Assembly: GCA_914767885.1 (NCBI GenBank)
Contig: CAJZBQ010000053.1
Location: 1,586,501-1,650,500, forward strand
Direction of reading: 5' to 3'
DNA length: 64,000 nucleotides
Source: Blepharisma stoltei
Lineage: Eukaryota > Ciliophora > Heterotrichea > Heterotrichida > Blepharismidae
Below, one piece after another: positions 56,005-64,000 of the stretch. How positions within the stretch are numbered: the first letter of the stretch is position 1; every line of letters starts with the position of its first letter. Both the position numbers and the translations under genes were made by a program. Under the pieces are notes generated by a model, which did no database searches, was not told the DNA's origin, and saw nothing but the letters and a program-made list of their open reading frames with translations.

Positions 56005-57015
56005 TTAAACTGCAGTGGCTTCGACCACGAAAAGTCTTTTCACAGGCTGGTAGTTTGTGATTCTGAACCCGCTTCTATCAAAAATTTGTTCAAGTTCTTG
56101 CCTTGTTCTTATTCTCCCTTCACTTACGATCAGATCATAAATGTCTAACTGAGACACAAGTTTGTAGGTGCTTTGGTCATGTCTGTCAAGAATATGGTCA
56201 GTTAAAAATAATTTATTGCCGTGTTCTATTGCCCTTCTGCAGTTCTTTAGGATATTTTCTAGCTGCTGGTTATTATACTCAGAAATCGCGCATTTAAGGA
56301 TCACAGTGTCAAACCCTTCAGGTACTGCATCCACGAAGTTTCCTGATGCAACTTTAATCCTTTCCCCATGTCCATAATCAGAAATATTTTTTTCTACAAA
56401 ATTCCTGAATACCGTCTGCTCATAAATTGTCCCAGTAAAATCTCTATAAACTTTAGCCAATTCATTTAGCAAAGTCCCGTCTCTTCCTCCAACTTCAATG
56501 ACTTTTCTGGAATTTCTTAAATCTATATGTGGAGCTATGTCATTTGCAACTATTTTTATAAACATCTTATAGGTTGCTATATACTCTTCTAATAATTCTG
56601 GTCTTTGGCTTATGAAATCGTTGAATGTTTGGTTAAATTTAAGTTCTGGTGCTGTTTTTTCAGATTTTAAAACTTCAGGAAATACACTGTAAAATTCATA
56701 ACGATATGGATTTAATGATAATTTTACGAATTTAGCAAATTGTTCGTTCAGGAGGCACTCTGTGATGCTTGTATTGGAAAATTGACGGGTTTGTTCATTA
56801 TAAGCGAAGAGCTTTTCAGTTTCAAGGGCAAGAAGGACACGCTCCAATTTATCTGGGACTGATGATGATTCTGATGCAAGCTCTTCTGCTGTTTTAGGAC
56901 CTGAAGCTAAAAGTCTGGGAATGTTTAAATCGACGACAGAGTATAAAAGAATACCAAGCTGAGGACCAAATAGCATTTTTTGAATCTTTGCTTCTCTATC
57001 GGAATATTCTTGCAT
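56005..57015 (-). CDS. O-methyltransferase-like protein (winged-helix plus Rossmann)
   Basis: 336 residues, intact and without introns. The N-terminal half (QLGILLYSVVDLNIPRLL.., TAEELASESSSVPDKLERVL) is the dimerisation/winged-helix region of plant caffeate/ASMT-type O-methyltransferases. The SAM-binding motif appears as KVIEVGGRDGTLLNELAK. Later motifs ERIKVASGNFVDAVP and DTVILKCAISEYNN follow the family order. The usual catalytic His is not clearly placed, so activity and substrate are open. It is convergent with the PPT gene. Confidence 0.75.
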   Translation of the reverse strand: MQEYSDREAKIQKMLFGPQLGILLYSVVDLNIPRLLASGPKTAEELASESSSVPDKLERVLLALETEKLFAYNEQTRQFSNTSITECLLNEQFAKFVKLSLNPYRYEFYSVFPEVLKSEKTAPELKFNQTFNDFISQRPELLEEYIATYKMFIKIVANDIAPHIDLRNSRKVIEVGGRDGTLLNELAKVYRDFTGTIYEQTVFRNFVEKNISDYGHGERIKVASGNFVDAVPEGFDTVILKCAISEYNNQQLENILKNCRRAIEHGNKLFLTDHILDRHDQSTYKLVSQLDIYDLIVSEGRIRTRQELEQIFDRSGFRITNYQPVKRLFVVEATAV

Positions 57016-57531
57016 ATTATTTATTATTTACCATTAAAAATGCTAATTTATTATCTTTGATTATTGTCCATTATGGAATATAAATTCGACAGAATAAAAT
57101 TAGGAGTCAGAATAGGAGAATATACTGAAAATTCAAAAAATTGTATTATTAGATAGAAGGAAAAACACCTTTTTTGAAAATATAGTATAAAATACACAAA
57201 TACCCTTTTATTTGAAATTTAGGAGTCTTAGATGTGGATTAAATTTATCGTGAGGTAAATAATTGATTCCTAATTAATTTCAAGTGTAATTAAATATAAA
57301 TATTTTAGAAATAGTGCTTTTATTATCGTATTTAGGAGTGTTTATAGCGTGCATTAGCGTTTTAATATTTATTATTAGCATAATACATAGATTATAAATG
57401 TTGAAATCGTATAAATTATTTCTTCAGGAATAATAAATAGTTTGCAATCAAATTATTGATATGATATGTATAATAAAGTGTCATTAAAATAACTATATAA
57501 AATCTCAATAAAAATCATAACAAACTTTATC
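57016..57531. other. intergenic, AT-rich
   Basis: About 500 bases upstream of two divergent starts; AT-rich, no other feature recognised. Confidence 0.5.
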
Positions 57532-58495
57532 ATGAAACTTGGAAACCAAGCAACGCTTTCTCCTTCTTCTACTAATAGCTCACGAACTAAATTTTCACTA
57601 TCCGCTTCCCCATATTCAAGAAACAACAAGTATCTCTCAACAATTAAAAAACGCCTGGAATCCTTTAAGGATTCTTATCTAATGCATTTAGACAGCAAAT
57701 CGATTTCTCGAAGTCCACTTTCTAAAAGAGGAGCTCTGATTATTAGAAAAGATTTAAAATTGCCTGAAGAAATCATTACATTGCATTAAGATTTATATCT
57801 TGCGTTTAACATCTACTACCACATGACCTGCACGGGCTTCTATCCCTGATTGGGGTTACTCTATTCACTGCAGCGTCGTGCACTACATAGCTTCACCTCT
57901 GAATATTCCCTCAGCTTTGAACGTTCGGATTTTGACGGCTATCCCTCAAGCTCTTGGGTTGCACAAAATCCCAAAAAATGGAATTTTTGGCTCTGCCACA
58001 AAAAGGTCTAAATCAGAGTCCAAGGCGTAACTCCTGATTTCCCATTGGAGAGTTATCCGAATGGTCAAAAGGCATTGCTGGGCTCCCCTTTCCAAACAAA
58101 ACCCTTTTCTTTCCCTCTAGGTAAAATCCAATTCTGAAAAAGGACTTGAGCTAGGCTTCAAACTTTACCGGAATTGCTTACCTAGCATTGCTGTCCATTT
58201 TTGGTTGGCAAACCTTGCCGGATATAATTAAATATGTACTCGAGGCTGCATTGCCAGAGCCCATGCCCGCCATATTTAATTGCTGAAGAAACCCAAAAAA
58301 ATATTTTCTGAGAAAAGAAATTCCCCTGAATCACGAAATTTAGCTCAAATTGCAGGGATAAAAAACAAAAAGCCGCTAAAAATTCATTTAAGAAGTCCAC
58401 AAACTCCGTTTAAAGATGAAAGCATTCAAAAGCAATACGAAGAAATAGAGTTGCTATTTAGGAAGCACCACCAGAACCTGACTCCTGCCAATTAA
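57532..58495 (+). CDS. hypothetical Ser-rich basic protein, interrupted by a retroposon
   Basis: 147 residues after removal of 520 nt. The N-terminus is Ser/Thr-rich (TLSPSSTNSSRTKFSLSASPYS), then basic helices with SP sites (RSPLSKRG, RNSPESR, HLRSPQTPF), suggesting a phosphorylated protein. The C-terminal KQYEEIELLFRKHHQNL is helical. No known domain. Translation across the junction (KLLKKPKKIFSEKR) works only if the downstream copy of the target repeat is kept, since the upstream copy has one extra base. Confidence 0.55.
57760..58279 (-). mobile_element. retroposon-like insertion R7
   Basis: Target repeats are TTGCCTGAAGAAA (57760) and TTGCTGAAGAAA (58280). On the minus strand it starts ATTAAATATGGCGGGC, with a fold-back partner TACATATTTAATTATA, the GTTTGGAAAGGGGAGCCCAGC core and a hairpin around 57990-57963, as in R2 and R5. 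It is more diverged, and the 3' end carries GATGTTAAACGCAAGAT. Confidence 0.8.
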
Positions 58496-58510
58496 TAGCT
58501 ATTTATTTAA

Positions 58511-59179
58511 TTATCCAAATTTAAGATAAAGCCCAAGTACAATAATAAGGAAAAGTGCAATAAACGGCCCATACTTTCGGATCCACATCATCATGTTTAG
58601 TGTTTTTGATTTATCAGCGAACTTTTTAGAGTCGTCTCTGAGCTTGTGGGCCATGCTCTGTATATTCACAAGTGTGATATCCCTTTCGAGTAAAGTGTCA
58701 ATATTTTGCCTCATAATTGTTTTGACATCCTCAAGTTCTTTTTGCACATCAATCATGTCACTATTTGGGCTTAAGTATTGCTGCCTTTTTTTCTTAATGA
58801 ACCTATCAAATTTCAAGAAAAAATACGGCCTTTCAATCGTCTCAATTTTGGACCTAAAATCGACACTTTCACCAGTTCCCCATTGCTTTTTCAATTCTTC
58901 ATGAAATCCTCCAATAATTTCATCTAAGAACGCTAGAGCTAGTTTTCTAGGGTATTTTCCTTCTGCGCAAGTCAAAAAGCACACCCCGTCGACGATTTTA
59001 TAATAAAATGTGTGATTGAGTTCAGTTTCTAGGATGCAAGCATCTGGAGCTCGATTTAATTTCTTCATGACTTTTTTTGCAAGCCCTTTAAGCTCGAAAG
59101 ATTCTTTTTGCATATCTTCATATGTTTCACATAGCATCATGCCATCAGAGACCCTTCCAATAAATGTCAGCTTTGGCAT
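58511..59179 (-). CDS. SEC22-type longin R-SNARE
   Basis: 222 residues in one exon. The longin domain (MPKLTFIGRVSDGMMLCET.. to ERPYFFLKFDRFIKK) includes HTFYYKIVDGVCFLTCAE, close to SEC22 proteins. The SNARE helix (DVQKELEDVKTIMRQNIDTLLERD) carries the zero-layer Arg. The anchor is YGPFIALFLIIVLGLYLKF. It acts in ER-Golgi vesicle fusion. Its stop is 15 bases from the convergent gene. Confidence 0.92.
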   Translation of the reverse strand: MPKLTFIGRVSDGMMLCETYEDMQKESFELKGLAKKVMKKLNRAPDACILETELNHTFYYKIVDGVCFLTCAEGKYPRKLALAFLDEIIGGFHEELKKQWGTGESVDFRSKIETIERPYFFLKFDRFIKKKRQQYLSPNSDMIDVQKELEDVKTIMRQNIDTLLERDITLVNIQSMAHKLRDDSKKFADKSKTLNMMMWIRKYGPFIALFLIIVLGLYLKFG

Positions 59180-59390
59180 TTCTGAATAGGAAAATTATTA
59201 TGGAAATTATCAAAATATTTACATGTGGGAAGTTTATACATTGAGTGCAGAGATTTTAAAAGAAGTGATAATTTTTGGACTCTATAATAAGTATAAAAGG
59301 ATTTTAGTGCTATACAACTATGAAAAAAAATTTAATTATCTTAAGCAAATATTTAGCTTATTTCTTATTTACTGTATGAAAATGATAGAT

Positions 59391-59560
59391 TAAATGGCGG
59401 ATGCATCAAACTGCCCTCTTGGAGTAGCAGTTCAGACCTTATGCCCAGACAAATTGGGATGGACTCTGAGTCAAGAATCAAGTGCAGCCTCACTTACTTA
59501 CTTACTTAATGAAATTACGGCCATAAGACTTTTCAGTCTGGCCATTTCTGATTAAAAAAC
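59391..59560 (+). mobile_element. retroposon-like fragment
   Basis: It starts AAATGGCGGATGCATC and continues CTGCCCTCTTGGAG..CCCAGACA, resembling the 5' part of R3 (CTGCCCTCTTGAAG..GCCAGACAG). It ends in a CTTACTTACTTACTTA tail. Downstream (59545-59680) are several ATTCTGATCTGAA repeats. Confidence 0.5.
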
Positions 59561-59639
59561 CAATTCTGATCTGAAATTCAAATTCTGATATAACGGTCTG
59601 AATCTGATCATAATTAAATATTTGTGACTAAATAAAATT

Positions 59640-60099
59640 AGATCAATTCTGATCTGAATAGAAAAAATTCTGACACGAGCTTCTTGCATCTCCAACAACT
59701 TCTTCATGTCTTTCACCTCCAGCTTCATCTACAACAGGAAACAAATAGCAATTGCTGCAATAAGCCGCACACACTCACACAGCACAGTTGGTATTCTTGG
59801 AAAAAACACCAACTGGATAATTTCTTCTAGCCTGGCACATTGTGCCATTATGCAATTAGAAAATTATGTGAAGCCTCAGGAATGTGTATCAGGGTAGGTT
59901 TCGGCTGCCTTTCTGTGGTTGGAAAAGAAGGCAACTGGCAGCATCCTTTGAATCTGAGGAGCCATGGGCATTCCTCTATAGCTTTTTTCCACATTTGCTT
60001 TGAAAAGAAGAGATTTAAAATAGAGGGGGAAGCCTATTCTAATTTCGAGCTGCTTGAAAGAAGCAAGGAGCAATGAATTCAGTATATTAATTGTAGCAG
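59640..60099. other. intergenic with moderate GC and overlapping frames
   Basis: Frames of 60-80 codons exist on both strands, none with a known family pattern. GC content is higher than usual intergenic DNA here, suggesting an old element. No call is made. Confidence 0.3.
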
Positions 60100-60282
60100 G
60101 CTAGTAAATTTAATTTTAATGAAAGATTGCTTGCTGAGTTATGCTAAGACTGCTTTGGTTTGAAGGAACTGCTTTCTTATCTACATCTTCCATCGAAACT
60201 TAAGAGAACAGGAAAGTAACTCCTTCAGCATAACCCAGCAAGCAATCTTTCACATTTATGGTTTTAAATGCTAATTTACTAG
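60100..60282. repeat. inverted repeat, about 180 bases
   Basis: CTAGTAAATT and GAAAGATTGCTTGCTGAGTT ATGCT on the left recur inverted on the right (AGCATAACCCAGCAAGCAAT CTTTC, then AATTTACTAG), making a large hairpin in intergenic DNA. Confidence 0.65.
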
Positions 60283-60499
60283 TCTCTCCCAATTAATATA
60301 CTTAATCATCGTTCCTTTATTCTTTCAAGCATCTCTGTTATAGAAATAGCCTCGCGCTCTATTTCAACTCTCATTGTTTTAAAGCAAATGCTTAAAAAAC
60401 TATACCAAGAAGCTGTGGTTTCGGCCCAGGTAAATTGGCAAGTAATCTTTTCCTGTAGCTGCAGAAGGAAGTTACTTCAACACTCGACAGACTCCAATG

Positions 60500-60715
60500 A
60501 GCTGATTCTTGGAATTAAGCTATTTCACTAGCCCGTCGCAGGGCCACAGAATAGCACAAACCGCCCACTCAAGACTGGAGCCGCAAGGCAAGGAGAGACA
60601 GAAGATGCAAGAAGTGCCACCTTTCGGAGGATAGACCTTCTGAAAGTGGTTGAGCCTTCTGTTTGGGAGGTCTTTGATGACTGTACCATAAATATGGCTA
60701 GCGCCTGACTTTAGT
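60500..60715 (+). mobile_element. retroposon-like fragment
   Basis: CCGCCCACTCAAGACTGGAG CCGCAAGG aligns with the 3' part of R5 (minus-strand CCGCCCACTCAACACTCAAGCCGCAAGG). The end ACCATAAATATGGCTAGCG resembles the head region of the family. It is truncated and lies in intergenic DNA. Confidence 0.5.
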
Positions 60716-61395
60716 TAGCATAACCTAATCTGCATGAATATGATTTATGATTGCAAATATAGCAAGATATTAATTATTTTTATAATTAGTAATAAGCTTC
60801 TTCAATTATTATTTTTAGTAATCTTCCTGATTTCAAATTTCTTTGCTATCTATTATTCTAATTTTTAGGTGTTAAATTTTAAATTTAATCATATCGATAA
60901 GATTTCTAATTTTTAAAACTTTTATTACTAATTATGATGAATAAAATATATTTACTGATATCCTTATCCTATTTTCAAATATATAATAGAATAAAGGCTA
61001 AATATTATATTATGTATTGCAATAATTTCTTATCATGCATATGCATGTCATTTGAATTTGGTATGTGAAAACCAAATAGCGTTTCAAAACGCGGATTTTA
61101 ATGCGGCAAATTCATAATTTGAAATTTCATATGAAAATGGTGCGTATAACGTCCATAAGAAATTTTACCAACGGATTATAAATGCTTTTATGCATTGTAA
61201 TTAGCAATATTTTACTACAATGCTCTATCAATTATATAAATGCCATTTTAAAAATCTTACAAACACTTCATTGTCGAATTTAAAATTTTCTTAAATAATT
61301 AATATAATCTTTAATTTTATAGTGCCTGAAAAATTTTCTATTTTATTATTCAGCCAAAATTTAATTTAATTTTTACCACTAAAATATAAATAATA
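60716..61395. other. intergenic, AT-rich
   Basis: Nothing recognisable in about 680 bases upstream of the zinc-finger gene. Confidence 0.5.
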
Positions 61396-62645
61396 ATGAC
61401 TTCAGTCAAAGAAGAAACATCAGTTTTGGGCACCGATGAAGACGAGTCGCCAAATAGCTCAAAAAGCAGGCGCCGTTCTAAACGTGATCTTCAAGGTCGT
61501 ACCTTTAAATGCGGGTGCGAAAAAATGTATTTGAGCTACCCAGCATTATATACTCATATAAAAACTAAACATGATGGGATTTCTCCTCCGGGCACTGAAA
61601 ATCCTCATCCTATGACTAACAGAGGTAGAGGAAGGCCACGAAAAACTCAAATAGGAAAAGAAGAAAAAGAAGAAACAAAAGAGACACCAGAAGAAAATCC
61701 TTTACTTTCCTATCCTTGATAGAACGATCCTATTGAAAAATTCCTAAAAACTTGAAAATTTAACCCCCATTATTGATCGAACGATTTTCATATATTGCAA
61801 ATTTTATTATTTTAATAGTTTTATTAGCAAATTAAGATTAATTTACGTGTTTTCTTAATAATTTGAAGGAATTAATCATCTGAATTGCTTTAGCCATCAG
61901 CCTGGCCTTAAAAGCTTAATAATCTAAAAAATTTAGAATTATTATAAATTAAAAATAATTAATAAGGAACAGAAATATTTATAGAATGGAAAGGAGTAAC
62001 TAAAATTTTAAATTAGTACAATTTTTTTTATTTTAATAATATTAATATTTACTATCTTAACCCTCTTATTTATAAGTACACCAAAATAATTTATGCATTA
62101 TCCCAACAATTTTTTAAACCCTGCCTTGATCGAACGACAGGAGTCGTTCGATCATGATGGGGGAGTTAGAAGAACTACAAATTAATGGCGGTCAAACAGA
62201 CCCAATTATTGGCTTTGAAGATTCTAATTCAGAACTTCTAAATAAAATAAAAGAATGAAAAGATAAACTTATTGATGACTTCTTTGACAAAGAAAATTTA
62301 TCTTGCGATGATGTGTTTGCTATCTATTTGATAGAAATTGCCAGAATTATAGAAGAAGATGCATATAAAAATTTTGTATTATTTTTTGAAAATTTAAGAA
62401 TCTGCCTAAATTTAAGAGGATACCAGATGCACTCTGAAGAGAAATTAGAGAAAATTAATAATTATTGCGTGTTAAAAGGCCCAGAAAAGGTTCCTGGAAT
62501 ATTTAATTATTATATCCAACAATTTATGCCGCTGAATTTTCCATCGTTTAATAAAGACTTCGCGATTAGAATTTCTATTCATTTCGATAAGTGGCTATTG
62601 AAAAATAATTTGACTGATATGAAGATAATTTTGACAGAAGATTAA
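61396..62645 (+). CDS. C2H2 zinc-finger / AT-hook protein, interrupted by one IES
   Basis: 261 residues after removing 464 nt. An acidic, Ser-rich start is followed by one finger with close cysteines (FKCGCEKMYLSYPALYTHIKTKH) and an AT-hook (NRGRGRPRKTQIG). The C-terminal 140 residues are helical (DDVFAIYLIEIARIIEEDAY.., FNKDFAIRISIHFDKWLL) with no known domain. TGA codes Trp in IKEWKDKL. DNA binding in the nucleus is inferred from finger and hook. The single-finger plus helical C-terminus layout suggests a lineage-specific family. Confidence 0.7.
61702..62165. mobile_element. IES, CATCNTTGATCGAACGA family
   Basis: TTA is at both junctions. The left end is CTTTCCTATCCTTGATAGAACGATC and the right end inward is CTCCCCCATCATGATCGAACGACTCC. 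Further TTGATCGAACGA motifs lie at about 61772 and 62127, the latter forming a short fold-back near the right end. Excision gives ENPLEELQINGG. Confidence 0.85.
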
Positions 62646-63101
62646 AATAATAAACTATAACGAAGTATTAAAATTGGTATTTTCTTGCATTAATTATTAA
62701 CTAATATATTATAAAATATTTGTAAATCTCATAAATGTAACCACAATATTGTTTATAGCGCTATTTTTTTAAATAATTTCTTTTAAATTGTATTATCCTT
62801 AAAAATAAATTGACTAAAATTAGAGCGCATTGTGGTATTAGTAAATAGATTTTCTAAAACATACCGTAAATTTAGCATATAATGAAAGCATTAGCAAGAG
62901 GTTAATATTTTTTATTAAATTTTAAATATAGCTAAGGAAATGATAATAATTTAGAATAAAATATATTTGTTTTAGGGTAAAATAAACTTAAATAAAAAAG
63001 CATATAAAATATTGATAACAGCTTTTGAGATAAGCACCAAAAATAGAAATTTGATAAAGTAAAATAATAAAAACGTATATATACAGCTAGATAATTAAAT
63101 A
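62646..63101. other. intergenic, AT-rich
   Basis: No feature recognised in about 450 bases. Confidence 0.5.
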
Positions 63102-63956
63102 ATGGCTTTCTACCTCAATTCAAATGATGAATGCGCTGATATACCTATTGATGATATTAATAAATTTACTTTGCTAGAAAAAATTGCTGAAGAAGAATTT
63201 GGAAATAGCTGAGAAGCAGAAAACAAATTTTCTCAAAATGAATATCTCATCAAGCAAATCTATAAAGAAAAAATCAATGAAGCCCTAAAAGAAATACTGA
63301 CTGGGATTAGCTTCTTGCATAGAATTAATAACTCAAATATTTTGAGGCTAATATCTTGCTCAGAAGATGAGACATCTATTTATTTAATATTAGAGAAGCC
63401 ACCCAGATTGAAACCTATGACAGTTGATTTATGTGATTTTGAGCTAAAACAAATATTTTTAGGACTCATTATTTTATCTCAGGTAATTCAATCATCGAAG
63501 TTAATAAAAAAATTTAGGCTATTATCCACAAATATGCTATGATTTGATAATTCTGGAATTATGAAAATTGATATATGACAGAATTTTATTAAGGACAGCA
63601 AAATATCTAATGATTTCAGTCCAATAAAGAATTTAGGCATAATTTTCTATGAACTTTTGGCACATAAAATGCCTCAAGGAGAATTAGAAAAAAATAAGCT
63701 AAAATTTCCTTTGAGTATATCTTATGCTGCAAAGATGCTGGTGAAAACTGCCTTGTTTAATGATGAGATTAGTTTAGAAGATTTGCTTGATTTTGAGTGG
63801 CTCAATGATATTTCTATTGATAATATATCCAGGCTTTCAAATATTAGTGGCAAAAGAAAATCAAAAAATACCCCTAGAAATAGCTTTTTGTTTACTAACC
63901 GATTTAGGATTTTTCCAATACTTTTCTTCATTCATAGAGGGCTGGGACCTCTGTAA
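63102..63956 (+). CDS. protein-kinase-like protein lacking catalytic motifs (pseudokinase); 3' end uncertain
   Basis: Reading TGA as Trp gives one frame from ATG 63102 to TAA 63954-63956 (284 residues). The fold is suggested by YLIKQIYKEKINEALKEI, ILRLISCSEDETSIYLILE, TNMLWFDNSGIMKIDIW and NLGIIFYELLAHKMP, equivalents of kinase strands beta3, beta4-5, the N-lobe/C-lobe loop and helix F. The Gly loop is absent, HRD is missing and DFG is replaced by DIW, so catalysis is unlikely. The last 20 residues (FRIFPILFFIHRGLGPL) look unlike a kinase tail, and an IES could begin near 63895-63930, completed beyond the window. Confidence 0.6.
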
Positions 63957-64000
63957 TCGAACAAATTCTTAAAAAAAAATATTTTGTTATAAAGTGATAA

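Noticed and set aside
1-64000. Loxodes or Stentor as source
   Set aside because: Stentor uses the standard code, and Loxodes lacks extensive DNA elimination; TGA as Trp plus many precise IES-like insertions fit Blepharisma better. This stays an inference.

Overview
The window looks like germline (micronuclear-type) DNA of a heterotrich ciliate, most probably Blepharisma or a close relative. Three signs point there. (1) In-frame TGA is read through as tryptophan in nearly every gene, while TAA and TAG act as stops. (2) Introns are extremely short: six are exactly 15 nt with GT..AG ends, and one is inferred at 17 nt. (3) At least 31 separate insertions interrupt 13 protein-coding genes, and removing each one between its flanking direct repeats restores the reading frame. 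For every reconstructed gene the remaining coding length is an exact multiple of three. These insertions behave like internal eliminated sequences (IESs) that would be absent from the macronuclear genome. The genus is an inference from code, intron size and IES style; no database search was possible.

Layout. 1-368: start of a PP2C phosphatase (minus). 812-930: 5S rRNA. 1015-2559: D-2-hydroxyacid dehydrogenase with two IESs. 2850-3125: small Cys-rich zinc protein. 3547-5990: RAP-domain protein with three IESs. 6117-6842: intergenic element full of GGCC-A(n)-TA repeats. 7298-7914: small unknown protein. 8178-13448: clathrin heavy chain with one IES. 13985-33111: one giant gene (about 4,250 residues once ten insertions are removed) for a secreted-then-anchored protein with beta-sandwich repeats, dozens of Cys-rich CPAGYYC-type repeats, one membrane segment and a long cytosolic coiled coil. 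33153-38232: sulfatase-fold membrane protein (DUF229-like) split by an IES and by a decayed piggyBac transposon. 38313-41194: VTI1-type SNARE and two unknown proteins. 41487-44695: leucine-rich-repeat protein. 45411-48995: calcium-dependent protein kinase split by four IESs and a retroposon. 50187-54028: an EF-hand-like protein and a FAM135-like lipase. 54329-55960: palmitoyl-protein thioesterase. 56005-57015: O-methyltransferase-like protein. 57532-59179: unknown protein and a SEC22-type SNARE. 59391-60715: repeat-rich intergenic DNA. 61396-62645: C2H2/AT-hook protein. 63102-63956: pseudokinase.

The insertions fall into distinct classes. (a) IESs with ends like TNA-CTCCC and 2-3 bp target repeats (TA, TAA, TTA, once TCA), in several sequence families. 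(b) Two elements with TGGTCAAGC-like ends and 7-9 bp direct repeats lacking TA. (c) A 2 kb long-palindrome element with a 9 bp direct repeat. (d) A piggyBac relic with terminal repeats of about 100 bp. (e) Seven GC-rich retroposon-like insertions with 12-17 bp target-site duplications; four share a GGAAAGGG..CCCAGC core and fold-back motifs that differ in sequence but keep their pairing. Class (e) is the most interesting: such insertions would normally destroy a gene, yet each sits in an otherwise intact reading frame that is exactly restored if the insert and one repeat copy are removed.

The genes are mostly ordinary cell functions (trafficking: clathrin, VTI1, SEC22; signalling: PP2C, CDPK, pseudokinase; lipid or lysosomal: PPT1, FAM135), with no operon-like organisation. 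The novelty lies in the elimination-type elements, not in the host genes.
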